From Lineus longissimus (taxonomy: Eukaryota; Nemertea; Pilidiophora; Heteronemertea; Lineidae), in the NCBI RefSeq assembly GCF_910592395.1, contig NC_088313.1, forward strand, positions 13,658,437-13,722,436: DNA of 64,000 nt. The letters are read 5' to 3'. The translations under genes and the position numbers were made by a program. Below are positions 60,201-64,000 of the stretch, piece after piece. The notes under the pieces were generated by a model that saw only the letters and a list, made by a program, of their open reading frames with translations, was not told the origin of the DNA and searched no databases. Numbering within the stretch: the first letter of the stretch is position 1; each line of letters starts with the position of its first letter.

Positions 60201-60292
60201 GACCTACCACTTTGATGATCTGGGACTTGCTCCTTTTTTCGATCCTTGAAGCTGAGACGGTATCGAAGGCTCGGTCGTTTGGACGTGGACTC
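11941..60292 (-). CDS. PLCE1: Phospholipase C epsilon with N-terminal ARM-like, REM and FERM modules (split gene, 5' end missing)
   Basis: Minus-strand gene with about 41 coding exons in the window. Exons in order of translation: 60208-60292, 55835-56025, 51531-52178, 50610-50856, 48606-48760, 46417-48057, 45382-45453, 41318-41405, 41091-41172, 40233-40502, 39551-39682, 39013-39162, 35431-35713, 34906-35177, 34341-34486, 33023-33257, 32344-32522, 31933-32034, 30617-31259, 30016-30147, 29277-29712, 28739-28950, 28421-28543, 28132-28236, 27634-27741, 27276-27392, 26518-26673, 26133-26235, 25264-25500, 24734-24847, 24110-24260, 23636-23760, 22935-23098, 22378-22536, 21683-21785, 20894-21216, 19918-20109, 17300-17350, 16803-16955, 16158-16388, 11941-12246. 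All junctions except 41318/41172 keep frame. The product is a Ras/Rho-regulated phosphoinositide phospholipase that is also a Rap GEF in vertebrates (family knowledge). From CDC25 to the end it aligns with human PLC epsilon throughout. The upstream 1,350 residues are not part of the textbook protein. Confidence 0.85.
12591..14165. repeat. Tandemly expanded dispersed element, unit about 262 bp, at least four copies
   Basis: Copies start with TTGGCTCACCGTCTAGGT at about 12591, 12853, 13126 and 13385 (spacings 262, 273, 259). Each contains GTCCGTCGTTGTATCC, GGGCTATGAACTATGAAC and GGCCACCAGGGGGCCAGAAG. After the fourth copy the sequence continues into a different tail (13630-14165) ending CTATACGGTGAGCACAATGG. 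A single, unexpanded relative with the same head and tail lies at 60417-61125, so the tandem array arose inside one element copy. Confidence 0.85.
15011..15965. repeat. Tandem repeat, unit about 238 bp, four copies
   Basis: GCATCAACACTAGACATTGT recurs at 15011, 15257, 15495 and 15733. Middle copies are nearly identical over the whole unit (AGACATGTAGGCCTCCTCC, GGCTAGGCTATGCGTC, ATGACGCATTGTAGTGAGG), and the outer ones are more diverged. It lies in the last intron of the PLC-epsilon gene, about 190 bp from the RA2 exon. No ORF spans the unit. Confidence 0.9.
16158..17350 (-). CDS. PLC-epsilon gene, Ras-association domain 2
   Basis: A 17-codon exon (17300-17350, [17 protein letters not shown]) links RA1 and RA2. 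Exon 16803-16955 gives [20 protein letters not shown] and [11 protein letters not shown], matching the human RA2 strand [20 protein letters not shown] and VSTAQDVIQQ. Exon 16158-16388 gives [14 protein letters not shown] and [22 protein letters not shown]2 is the GTP-Ras/Rap binding domain in vertebrates. The Lys of FKAP, in the Ras-binding strand, is kept. Confidence 0.93.
17985..18041. mobile_element. Pogo-like MITE fragment
   Basis: Contains AACTAGTGTCCTTAATAGAG, GTGTCCGCTAAGGGAGGTTC and the end CCACTGTA, the same order as the right part of the copies at 50261 and 52545. Truncated on the left. Confidence 0.55.
18538..18740. mobile_element. MITE copy, CAGTCC/GGACTG family
   Basis: Left end CAATCCAAGGCACAATTGAC, right end TTGTGATTTGGACTG. 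The interior has the family's GTGCGTCACTGTG and GCTACTGATGAGGCACCAC motifs. Intronic. Confidence 0.6.
19918..21216 (-). CDS. PLC-epsilon gene, end of C2 and Ras-association domain 1
   Basis: Exon 20894-21216 finishes the C2 domain, then encodes a basic linker and the RA1 beta-sheet ([28 protein letters not shown]). Exon 19918-20109 gives the helix and last strands ([38 protein letters not shown]). RA1 in vertebrates does not bind Ras strongly and may act as a scaffold. The 3' splice site of exon 19918-20109 is the edge of a minisatellite made of copies of the same splice site. Confidence 0.9.
20110..20580. repeat. Minisatellite of about 60 bp built from an exon-intron boundary
   Basis: About eight imperfect copies of a unit containing GCTTTGCTACATGTAAGTGCC, TGGAAAATAGGAGAATA and GTGTTGAACCG. 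The first unit overlaps the 3' splice site of exon 19918-20109. On the gene strand, each unit carries TATTTTCCAG followed by GCACTT or a close variant, which is the true acceptor and the first two codons. Lies wholly in the intron between the two RA1 exons. Confidence 0.85.
21274..21353. mobile_element. Pogo-like MITE fragment
   Basis: Has the CTAGTGTCCTTTATAGAAC, TTTAATAGAGAGGTGGCC and TTTCCACTGACTGT motifs of the family. Incomplete at the left end. Confidence 0.5.
21683..22536 (-). CDS. PLC-epsilon gene, C2 domain (two exons plus start of next)
   Basis: Exon 22378-22536 ([20 protein letters not shown], then [18 protein letters not shown]) and exon 21683-21785 ([34 protein letters not shown]). 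The last strand ([12 protein letters not shown]) lies at the start of exon 20894-21216. The [11 protein letters not shown] signature is typical of C2 domains. The Asp cluster of Ca-dependent C2 loops is mostly absent, as in PLC epsilon generally. Confidence 0.93.
22935..25500 (-). CDS. PLC-epsilon gene, PLC Y catalytic domain (five exons)
   Basis: Exons 25264-25500, 24734-24847, 24110-24260, 23636-23760 and 22935-23098. Blocks are [76 protein letters not shown] and [18 protein letters not shown]. These follow human PLC epsilon closely and include the substrate-binding RIDSSN Arg/Ser. The donor of exon 23636-23760 is GC (GAGG then GCAAGT). The donor chosen for 24110-24260 (GTATCC) is weak but restores the frame as ...GTI-IHTEKQL. 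Confidence 0.92.
23240..23465. mobile_element. MITE copy, 'TTAAAGGG' family
   Basis: Starts TTAAAGGGAGGCTATAGGC and continues GGAGCCAGGTAGGACTGATT and CACAAAGTCGCCAACAGGAG as in the copy at 8736. The right end CTCCTGCCTATAC is degraded. Intronic, in the Y-domain region. Confidence 0.6.
26133..26673 (-). CDS. PLC-epsilon gene, end of X domain and acidic X-Y linker
   Basis: Exon 26518-26673 ([38 protein letters not shown]) ends the X half of the TIM barrel. Exon 26133-26235 is almost wholly acidic ([19 protein letters not shown]) and ends in phase 1. In PLC enzymes the acidic X-Y linker lies over the active site and inhibits it until membrane binding. Human PLC epsilon has a similar Glu/Asp run here. 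Confidence 0.93.
26800..26990. repeat. Dispersed repeat related to 37520-37700
   Basis: Shares AGGCCTTGGGCACAATCC-like, TTCCTGACAACATT-like, CTCATCATGATGAAT-like and GGCGATAACATGACA-like blocks in the same order with 37520-37700. An inverted fragment of the same family is at about 45230-45310. Non-coding. Confidence 0.5.
27276..28236 (-). CDS. PLC-epsilon gene, PLC X catalytic domain, first part (three exons)
   Basis: Exons 28132-28236, 27634-27741 and 27276-27392, all phase 0. They carry the catalytic His and Ca-binding Asn in [20 protein letters not shown], the Ca ligands Glu and Asp in [15 protein letters not shown], the second catalytic His in [14 protein letters not shown], and the further Glu in [19 protein letters not shown]. 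Every residue required for phosphatidylinositol 4,5-bisphosphate hydrolysis in the family is present, so the enzyme should be active. Confidence 0.96.
27866..28110. repeat. Minisatellite, unit about 18 bp
   Basis: At least a dozen copies of AATGCTTACAAGGCCACA and variants, ending about 20 bp before the donor of X-domain exon 28132-28236. Because 18 is a multiple of three and the unit lacks stops, it gives long repetitive reading frames on both strands. These are by-products, not genes. Confidence 0.9.
28421..29712 (-). CDS. PLC-epsilon gene, EF-hand region (three exons)
   Basis: Exons 29277-29712, 28739-28950 and 28421-28543. Recognisable blocks are [20 protein letters not shown] (human [20 protein letters not shown]), [20 protein letters not shown] (human [20 protein letters not shown]) and [20 protein letters not shown] (human MSFEGFARFLMDKENFAS). 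I see no canonical DxDxDG calcium loops, as in other PLC epsilon proteins, where the EF-hands are structural. The first exon begins with a 90-residue basic linker without similarity. Confidence 0.92.
29085..29200. mobile_element. MITE fragment, CAGTCC/GGACTG family
   Basis: Right half only: CACACGTGACC-type interior, AATTTAGGGATGACAATTGT, GATTTGGACTGT. It lies 77 bp from the donor of exon 29277-29712. Confidence 0.5.
30016..31259 (-). CDS. PLC-epsilon gene, PH-like region
   Basis: Exon 30617-31259 (643 bp) has [73 protein letters not shown] and [20 protein letters not shown]. This is the order expected of the PH-like domain of PLC epsilon (human [20 protein letters not shown] through MLFSGLLELTRAV). 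It ends GPTPAEAIK and joins exon 30016-30147, which starts [11 protein letters not shown], equivalent to human LFGGRRWSARN. A basic phospho-motif-rich linker follows ([18 protein letters not shown]). Confidence 0.9.
30415..30553. mobile_element. Pogo-like MITE copy
   Basis: CTCTCTACTAAGGGCACTAG at the left, CACCTCTCTATCAAGGACAG, and the right end AGAGAGTTTCTACTGTA. Lies between the PH-like exon and the next exon, 64 bp from the donor at 30617. Confidence 0.6.
31933..32522 (-). CDS. PLC-epsilon gene, end of CDC25 domain and acidic linker
   Basis: Exon 32344-32522 ([20 protein letters not shown]) matches the human LEFVADYSGQDNFLQRVG segment that closes the CDC25 domain. Exon 31933-32034 is short and acidic ([13 protein letters not shown]), like the Asp/Ser-rich linker before the PH-like region in vertebrates. 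Phases 0 to 2 and 2 to 2 fit the flanking exons. Confidence 0.9.
33023..35177 (-). CDS. PLC-epsilon gene, CDC25 RasGEF domain (three exons)
   Basis: Exons 34906-35177, 34341-34486 and 33023-33257. They encode [20 protein letters not shown] and [12 protein letters not shown], then [40 protein letters not shown], and [20 protein letters not shown] followed by [14 protein letters not shown]. These track the human PLC-epsilon CDC25 domain block by block (LIQFPEEVASILMEQE, WVTWLI, CCWNMGNYNAVMEFL, CKVVPFCGVFLKEL). In vertebrates this domain promotes nucleotide exchange on Rap1 and so prolongs PLC activation. Phases are 1 to 0, 0 to 2 and 2 to 0, all compatible. Confidence 0.93.
33300..33745. repeat. 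Tandem duplication of about 200-240 bp
   Basis: Two diverged copies share GAGAAAGTGYGAAGAAAAAC, GAACCCTGARCTCCTTGG, GGGGTACTTTTGG and TTCAAGCAAYTARAAATACT. They lie in the intron upstream of the third CDC25 exon. Confidence 0.7.
35431..35713 (-). CDS. PLC-epsilon gene, FERM F3 (PTB/PH-like) lobe
   Basis: Joins the F2 exon in phase 0 to give [21 protein letters not shown], the same linker-plus-first-strand arrangement as talin F2-F3 (VPRLLGI...). It continues [18 protein letters not shown], then [17 protein letters not shown] and the closing helix [16 protein letters not shown]. This is a complete F3 fold pattern: seven strands and a C-terminal helix. It ends in phase 1, and its last G joins TG of exon 34906-35177 (Val) to lead straight into the CDC25 domain. 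In talin, F3 binds integrin tails and phosphoinositides; whether this F3 does so is unknown. Confidence 0.8.
38435..38500. mobile_element. Pogo-like MITE fragment
   Basis: Left end CAGTGGAACCTCCCTTAGTG followed by GACACCTCTCTATTAAGGAC, preceded by TA. The right part is missing. Confidence 0.55.
39013..41405 (-). CDS. PLC-epsilon gene, FERM F1 (partial) and F2 lobes, talin type
   Basis: Exons 41318-41405 ([20 protein letters not shown], ubiquitin-fold-like), 41091-41172 (ends [10 protein letters not shown]), 40233-40502 ([20 protein letters not shown], then an acidic and a basic insert), 39551-39682 ([20 protein letters not shown]) and 39013-39162 ([20 protein letters not shown] followed by [11 protein letters not shown]). 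The last four follow the talin F2 pattern, with counterparts of its DILNG, FLPKEYV and LKTYGVSFFLVKE blocks. Exons 40233 through 39013 are all phase 0. The junction 41318/41172 does not keep frame as drawn: the donor leaves phase 1 and the acceptor needs phase 2. A micro-exon or a sequence error is likely there, and F1 is incomplete. Confidence 0.7.
39980..40160. mobile_element. MITE copy, CAGTCC/GGACTG family
   Basis: Left TAGTCCAAGTCATAATTGAC, right TCAATTGTGATTTGGACTG. Intronic, 73 bp from the donor of the F2 exon 40233-40502. Confidence 0.65.
40859..41052. mobile_element. MITE copy, CAGTCC/GGACTG family
   Basis: Left CAGTCCAAATCACAATTGAC, right CATTGGTGACTTGGACTG. It sits in the FERM F1/F2 intron, 39 bp from the donor of exon 41091-41172. 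Confidence 0.7.
42822..43352. mobile_element. 531-bp non-autonomous element with long inverted ends and 9-bp target duplication (Mutator-like)
   Basis: The left arm (42822-42933) and right arm (43240-43352) are inverted copies over about 110 bp (GCTGAAAGGGTGGATGTCGT against ACATCCACCTTTCAGC; GGTGCCGACAAATGGTACCC against GGGTACAATTTGTCGGCACC; CACTAGACAAACGGCACCCA against TGGGTGCTGTTTGTCTAGTG). It is flanked by TCAACTTCG at 42813-42821 and again at 43353-43361. Long inverted ends plus a 9-bp duplication are typical of Mutator-like elements. No transposase ORF. Confidence 0.8.
43738..43887. mobile_element. Pogo-like MITE copy
   Basis: TACTGTCAACCTCCCTTAGC at the left, CCTCTATTAAGGACATCG inside, and right end AGAGGTTCTACTG followed by TA. 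Confidence 0.6.
44995..45186. mobile_element. MITE copy, CAGTCC/GGACTG family
   Basis: Left end CAGTCCAAATTGCAAATGAC, right end ACAATTGTGATTTGGACTG. Interior like the copy at 39980. Confidence 0.65.
46417..48760 (-). CDS. PLC-epsilon gene, REM/RasGEF_N-like domain split by a long low-complexity insert
   Basis: Exon 48606-48760 ends with [20 protein letters not shown], which resembles the start of a RasGEF N-terminal (REM) domain. Exon 46417-48057 (547 codons) continues with [20 protein letters not shown] and [15 protein letters not shown], as in the REM helical core. It then has about 400 Ser/Pro/Asn-rich residues with few hydrophobics and ends with a helical block [20 protein letters not shown]...[13 protein letters not shown]. 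That block resembles the closing helices of REM domains (the RVLxVLxxWxE type). In other Ras-family GEFs, REM supports CDC25. Here REM and CDC25 are separated by the FERM module. REM assignment is by pattern only. Confidence 0.6.
48322..48540. repeat. Foldback element related to 59808-60033
   Basis: The halves are inverted: AAAATCTAAAGTCCATTAGA against TCTAATTGCTTTTGGATTTG, and GGCACCCACCATTTTGGCTA against GTCAAATGGCGGTACGTATG. The same design and much of the same sequence occur at 59808-60033. Confidence 0.65.
49558..50056. mobile_element. Long foldback MITE (about 500 bp)
   Basis: The ends TTAAAGGTGACCTG and CAGGTGACCTTTAA are inverted. Pairing continues across nearly the whole element (GTGTGAAAACCGCATAAAAA against TTTTTATGCGGTTTTCACCA; TGTGCTGTACTGAAATAAAG against CTTTATTTCAGTACAGCACA). 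The loop is only about 35 bp. No ORF. Confidence 0.8.
50261..50420. mobile_element. Pogo-like MITE copy adjacent to a second, opposite copy
   Basis: CAGGAGAACCTCTCTAGTAA at the left and AGAGAGGTTCCACTATA at the right. The interior (AATTGAATGGAAACAATCAA, AACTAGTGTCCATAATAGAG) is the inverse of the neighbour at 50425-50602. Confidence 0.75.
50425..50602. mobile_element. Pogo-like MITE copy abutting a splice donor
   Basis: Complete copy: left CAGTAGAACCTCTCTTAGCG, right AATAGAGAGGTTCTACTG, TA on both sides. The right end is 7 bp from exon 50610-50856, so the intron begins GTAAGTA and then the transposon terminus. Confidence 0.85.
50610..52178 (-). CDS. PLC-epsilon gene, armadillo-like helical region (two exons)
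   Basis: Exon 51531-52178 (216 codons, phase 0 to 0) has helices around an Arg/Ser-rich, probably unstructured middle. Exon 50610-50856 follows in phase 0. Its sequence [19 protein letters not shown] and [19 protein letters not shown] has the classical ARM-repeat pattern (LLxxALxALxxIA then LxxLLxL), followed by [18 protein letters not shown]. Together with 55835-56025 these give perhaps four to six ARM/HEAT-type repeats at residues 30-390 of the partial product. I do not recognise the closest family. A protein-protein scaffold role is inference. Confidence 0.7.
50930..51215 (-). mobile_element. tRNA-derived SINE
   Basis: On the minus strand the head reads GAGCCGCTTTGGTGTAGTGG (A box at about 51191-51201) and GGTCCCGGGTTCGATCCCCA (B box at about 51146-51158), with tRNA-like spacing. 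A conserved body follows, including GGTGTATAAATGGGTACC. The A-rich run at about 50910-50925 is on the opposite side of the expected tail and may be the poly-T/A end. Intronic, upstream of exon 50610-50856. Confidence 0.8.
52545..52666. mobile_element. Pogo-like MITE copy, right-truncated
   Basis: CAGTAGAACCTCTCTATTAAG at the left, then GGGACTGACAAGTACTGTCC, AATTGAATGGAAGAAACCAA and GGGACCAAAACTAGTATGG. The right terminus is missing. Confidence 0.6.
53228..53260 (+). mobile_element. Left part of a tRNA-like SINE interrupted by an insertion
   Basis: GACATAGTGGTTAACACTGCT resembles the A-box region of the SINE head at 59396. The remainder resumes at 54271 (TGCTGGCTACCATGCCAG, ACCTGGGTTAGTTTTTGA, B-box-like). 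The 1-kb foldback lies between. Confidence 0.6.
53261..54270. mobile_element. 1,010-bp foldback element with 4-bp target duplication
   Basis: The ends GTATGGCAAGCCGTTTGCTT and AAGCAAACGGCTTGCCATAC are perfect inverted repeats of 20 bp. The arms continue as AT-rich runs of AAGTCAAG and CTTGAC type. They close on an inner pair GTCGAACATTATGACGTCAT (about 53622) against ATGACGTCATAATGTTCGAC (about 53906). The core contains GC-richer unique DNA (53700-53900). It is flanked by TGCT on both sides (53257-53260 and 54271-54274). No convincing ORF. Confidence 0.8.
55100..55620. repeat. Tandem repeat, unit about 80 bp
   Basis: CAAGGAGGCACTTCAGCTGG recurs at about 55376, 55456 and 55533, with diverged copies at 55108 and 55291. 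Units share TTTTACTAACAATAGTGACAG and CATATCTGGCTTCAGTGG. It gives spurious reading frames on both strands. Confidence 0.8.
55835..60292 (-). CDS. PLC-epsilon gene, first recognised exons: basic linker and start of ARM-like region
   Basis: Exon 60208-60292 encodes a basic Ser-rich segment ([17 protein letters not shown]) and ends in phase 1. Its last G joins AA of exon 55835-56025 to make Glu, so the frame is kept. The second exon encodes amphipathic helices ([42 protein letters not shown]) with armadillo/HEAT-like spacing. The first exon has good splice sites but little distinctive sequence, so it is less certain than the second. No start codon is identified; the first exon begins in phase 0 without Met, so upstream exons are either unrecognised in 60.3-64 kb or outside the window. 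Confidence 0.55.
56090..56560. repeat. Imperfect direct duplication, offset about 290 bp
   Basis: CAATAGGTGTCTACATATAA, AATTTGAAGAATCTATGAC and GAAATTTTATAGTTTGT recur at about 56400-56480 with small changes. Intronic; no coding potential. Confidence 0.6.
57118..57420. mobile_element. Putative MITE with TTATTTCCGCACAA-type ends
   Basis: The left side has GGACAAATTATTTCCGCACA repeated twice. The right end is GGTAATTTGTGCGGAATTAT, its approximate inverse. The 137-codon minus-strand reading frame across this stretch has no family similarity and is judged spurious. Confidence 0.5.
59396..59580 (+). mobile_element. tRNA-like SINE
   Basis: The head TTTGGCATAGTGGTTAGAAT (A box) and GGTTGTGGGTTCAAGGATCA (B box) are spaced as in tRNA. 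The body has ACCCTACTTGCTTCTCTCCA and GGTGTAGATAAAGGTACCAG. A related body without a head lies at 59040-59220. Confidence 0.65.
59808..60033. repeat. Foldback element
   Basis: Inverted halves: TTGAAATCCTAAAGCAATTA against TAATTGCTTTAGGATTTCAA, and CACCACCATTTTTTGCTCGA against GAGCCAAAATGATGGTGCC. Related to 48322-48540. Lies 175 bp from the first recognised exon. Confidence 0.7.
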
Positions 60293-60416
60293 CTGGAAAA
60301 TACAAAGCGACAAATATGACGCATCGTTTTATATAAAAATAATGTTTAAATGTCAACATTGTTTTAACATGTTTATTGCCAACCATACCACTTAGAAATT
60401 AGCACTTCATCCTTTT

Positions 60417-61125
60417 ATTGGCTCATCGTAGGGGAGTTTATACAACACCGCTGTCCGCTCCATTGTCGCCGTTTTCATTGTCTGTATCCTGTTTGGCACG
60501 TGGCATGTTTCTTAACTGCTAGAGTTATGACCTTGAAACTTTGTACACAGGACCCCCCCCCCCCCCCCCCCCCCCCCCAGGTCAGGTAACCTCTGACAAT
60601 AAATTTTGATCCGATCTAATTCTTGACTTGTCCACAAGGGGGCCAGAAGTGGAAACCTAAAAAGTGTGATATCTCTCTTATGAGTGACTCATTTTTGATA
60701 AAATTTTTATGGTAGGTTCTCCTAGTAAGGATACATTACATATTGTACGAGTTTTTGATTTGACCTGATTTTCAAGGTCACAGAGGTCAAATGGCGTAAA
60801 TTGTCCATTGAGTGTAACTATGGCACGTTTTTTTACCACTAAAGCTATGAACTTGAAATTTGGTACACTTGACTCCCTACATCATGTAACTTCAGACGCC
60901 GAATTTCGATCAGATCATATTCTCGACTTGGCCACCAGGAGGCCAAAACTATAAAAGGTAAAAAGTAAAATATCTCGATTAGTGATTTGTTTTCGATGAT
61001 ATTTTTATGGTAGGTACTCAGAGCAATTGTATCGACTTTGGTTTGACCTATATTCTATACTTGCAGAACTTTCTTAACCAGGATGAATTCCTAACCACCA
61101 AATATCTATACGGTGAGCATAATGG
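60417..61125. mobile_element. Single-copy relative of the 12591-14165 element, with a poly-C tract
   Basis: Starts TTGGCTCATCGTA and ends CTATACGGTGAGCATAATGG. It shares GGTCAGGTAACCTCTGACAA, GGCCAGAAGTGGAAACCTAA and GGATGAATTCCTAACCACCA with the other copy. It carries a run of about 30 C at 60550-60580. The ends GGCTCA(C/T)CGTA and TACGGTGAGC are inverted, suggesting a DNA element of about 700 bp. Confidence 0.7.
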
Positions 61126-63530
61126 CCCCTGGCCGTTTCATTTCTAGGATTTAAGTGTGAATCTGTGTGTTTTGTTGACATGTCATGTGCTCATCATGTG
61201 TAGTCACGTGGTCCATCTCAGGTTCCTTGAGTCCAACCCTTGGCCAGTGATGCTAATTAGGTCAAATATGAGTCGGACAAAGCAAAAGTTAGGTTTGATT
61301 CCAATGCGATCAGGTCAAACCCAAACTCAGCCTTCTTGGTGATACAGTCAAGAGGCTATTAATCAAGTCAACGTTACCATCTGAACGTAAATTCCAGACT
61401 GCATCTTTACATGTAGAAGCTTTCACTTGAAGTGTGCCAACAGAGTAATCCCCTGATTTCTTTTGGTTGTGCAATAGGTATAATATTGTGCAATGGCTAT
61501 TTTCATGTGAGGAACACTTCCAAGTCTTCTCACCTTTATCATCCACTTTTTTATGTTGTCTTCAGATCTGAAGAAGTACATTAAGCATTACAAATGCCAA
61601 GGACATCAGGGCTAATGGACATGGCAGGGCATTTAATGCCAAACAAATTGCATTATGGTCATGTTCAAGAAGGTCTGAAGATAACAAGCATACTCATGAT
61701 CTCGTTTCATCTTCATGAGAATAGTGGCAAGAATATACTGTAAACTGCTTAGTTTTCGTACCTCTCTATTTTTGCAATTTGCAATTTGTGAAAACAAAAA
61801 ACAAAACATATCAACAAAACGAACGAAGATTTATTTTTGCAGATTCAAAAATTCCTTTAGATTTTTCCTATAAAATAATGAAGAGTTTCATTTCAAAACT
61901 CGAATCTTAAAGTCGAGTTTTGAATTTCGAAGCTCGAAGCTCGAAATGAGCCTTCTGGGCTTTCGTACAACTAATAATATGCTAGCAAATCATGACACAT
62001 CTTGAACACTCAATTAAGAGAGTAGCTTCATGGCAAGTATGGAATCTCAAAAGTCAGCAGAAAAAAATCAGCGAGAAGGGAATTGGTTTGTGACAGTTTT
62101 CCATGAATGAAAAAAATCCCGCACTGGAGTGGAAATGAAAATAAAGGTAGCTCCCTACTATAGCCTTGGTCTCATGAATGTTTGCCTTTTCAGGTTCCAT
62201 ATTGGCAATAAATTCTAGATCTGTTGCGGATGGTACTCTCACCGAGGTTGGCATCTCGCAATTTCGCATTCCGCATCTTGCGGTTTATAATAAGCCTCCT
62301 TCCTCTTGCCTAATAGAAATCCATGTGGAAATTAAGTGATCTATTTTGAACATTTTGAATTGACATCACCCACGTGGTTGAGGAGTTTCCAATCTCAAAC
62401 AAACTTTCGGCTTGGGAAGGATTCCGTCTGAAAATAGCATGGCGCTGCAGGGGGACTCCAATTAAACTGACTGTATGACATAAATGGGCTTAATAGTATG
62501 GGGGTCAATGCCAAAGTCATCCCCTGAACGTTTGGAACCAATTCGACCCCAACAATCTTACAAAAGTGACTAAGAATAATTTTTTTCTTCCAAACGCTAT
62601 TGGATGTAATATAGAGATTAATTTCCTTTTCCGACCATATCATAGCAAAGGACAAAATGTATATAACTACATTCGCTGTTGCCACGGCAACCGCAAGGTG
62701 CCAATTTTTGCCTAATAGATGTGTTCAGAACAATAAGCCCTCGTTGGAAGAGCCACCTGGGTCGCGGAGAATAGGACTCTCACAAAGATATTGACATCGA
62801 AAAAACACTGATAATTGCGCTCAAGAGACATCTGACAAATAAGATGATGTTTTGAACTTTCTTTTCAAATGACATTAGGTGTGAATACTCACGTGTATGT
62901 ATCTTGTTCTGTTGATATATCTAGTGCAAAGAAATTAACCCTCTTGCTACCGAACTAGCCAACTGGTGATCGTATTTTCACCAACATTTTTCCCGAACTC
63001 ATCCAGAACTTTCGTCTTGCAGCCCCTCTCCTCCCCTTATTCACTTGACATGGTTTGACCCTTTTGCTGTGGCAGCCATTTTCGGCCAGTGTGCCACCCG
63101 GTGCCAACAGTCGATACCAATAACTAATAGTGGAGCTGATTTCTAACTGAAAAGTCGAAACCCATTTGAAAGTGTCACCATCTATACTATTAGGATGAAA
63201 CTATTAAATTATTCTCGAGTGCATTTGGCGCATTTAGAGAGGTTGCGATCAAAAGCTGGTGAATAAATATTATAGAAGGGCATGACGTGGTATACCCGTC
63301 ACCCGCATGGGCGAAACATGTGGCATGACGTGCACACCACGTCATCTGCAGCGAAAGGGTTAAGCCATACTGTCATACCTCTTATGTGTGCTGTTCAAGA
63401 CTCATCCTGTAAATGTTGTCCAACTCTTTTTATTTATGTGCTTATGTATTTTCCCCTTTCCTATTTTATGGAGGCATTTTAGGCTAAATTTCTTCTGTGC
63501 ATGCAGGAGACAAAAGATTTTGGGCCCAGG
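61126..63530. other. DNA upstream of the first recognised exon; no gene recognised
   Basis: Only short unsupported reading frames. A donor-like GGTGAGAG at about 62240 (minus strand) could end an upstream exon, but I see no matching protein or acceptor evidence. Missing 5' exons or the promoter may lie here or past the right edge. Confidence 0.35.
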
Positions 63531-64000
63531 GGCAAAGACATTTGCTTCCAATGAATCAGAAGGACGGTTACATCCGATGACTCAGAAGGACTGTTGCTTC
63601 TAATGACACAGAAGGTCTGTTGCATCTGATGAATCAGAAGGACTGTTGCTTCTGATGACTCAGAAGGTCTGTTGCTTCTGATTAATCAGAGGAACTGTTG
63701 CTTCGGATGAATCAGAAGGACTGGCGCTTCTGATGAATTGGAAGAACTTTTGCTTCTGATGAATCGAAAGGACCGTTACTTCTGTTGAATCAGTTTAATG
63801 ATTCAGAATAACTGTCACTTCTGATGAATCAGAAGGACTGTTGCTTCTGATGAATTAGACGAACTGTTGCTTCTGATGAATCAGAAGGACTGTTGCTTCT
63901 GATGAATTAGACAAACTGTTGCTTCTGATGAATCAGAAGGACTTCCTTCTGATGACTCAGAAGGACTGTCGCTTCTGATTAATCAGGAGGACTGTTGCTT
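63530..64000. repeat. Minisatellite, unit about 26 bp, running off the right edge
   Basis: About 17 copies of TGATGAATCAGAAGGACTG followed by TTGCTTC, with substitutions and a few short indels. The array is open at the window end. Confidence 0.9.

Noticed and set aside
62150-62269. Possible upstream exon (MRNCEMPTSVRVPSATDLEF) with a donor-like GTGAGAG.
   Set aside because: The acceptor is not convincing, the sequence is not distinctive, and the phase to 60292 cannot be tested.

Overview
The window is nuclear DNA from an intron-rich animal. About 41 short exons with standard GT/AG sites lie on the minus strand, separated by introns full of small transposons, foldback elements, SINEs and minisatellites. 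The gene content (an invertebrate-type phospholipase C epsilon), the DIRS-type retrotransposon and the tRNA-derived SINEs suggest a marine invertebrate, perhaps a lophotrochozoan or invertebrate deuterostome. I cannot place it more precisely from sequence alone.

Layout. (1) Positions 1 to about 3944, minus strand: the gag and reverse transcriptase/RNase H part of a GC-rich DIRS-like (tyrosine-recombinase type) retrotransposon, cut by the left window edge. (2) About 4 to 11.9 kb: no gene recognised; several MITEs and a near-perfect 132-bp hairpin. (3) 11941 to 60292, minus strand: one very large gene whose downstream two thirds is phospholipase C epsilon (CDC25 RasGEF, PH-like region, EF-hands, X and Y catalytic halves, C2, two Ras-association domains). 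(4) 60.3 to 63.5 kb: upstream of the first recognised exon; one dispersed repeat with a poly-C run and nothing else recognised. (5) About 63.5 kb to the right edge: a 26-bp minisatellite that runs out of the window.

The main result is the upstream third of the gene. Phase-compatible exons join the PLC-epsilon CDC25 domain to a talin-type FERM module (F2 and F3 clear, F1 partial). Before that come a REM/RasGEF_N-like domain interrupted by about 400 low-complexity residues, and an armadillo-like helical region. The predicted chain is about 3,140 residues in this window and still lacks its start; human PLC epsilon has about 2,300. The order ARM-like, REM, FERM, CDC25, PH, EF, X, Y, C2, RA1, RA2 is not the textbook PLC-epsilon architecture. 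If confirmed by cDNA, it would link integrin/membrane-type FERM recognition to Rap/Ras exchange and phosphoinositide hydrolysis in one polypeptide.

Mobile DNA has touched the splice signals of this gene. A pogo-like MITE lies 7 nt into an intron, a 60-bp minisatellite has copied a 3' splice site many times, and one Y-domain intron uses a GC donor. Other elements show insertion footprints: a 531-bp element with long inverted ends and a 9-bp target duplication (Mutator-like), and a 1-kb foldback inserted inside a SINE with a 4-bp duplication.
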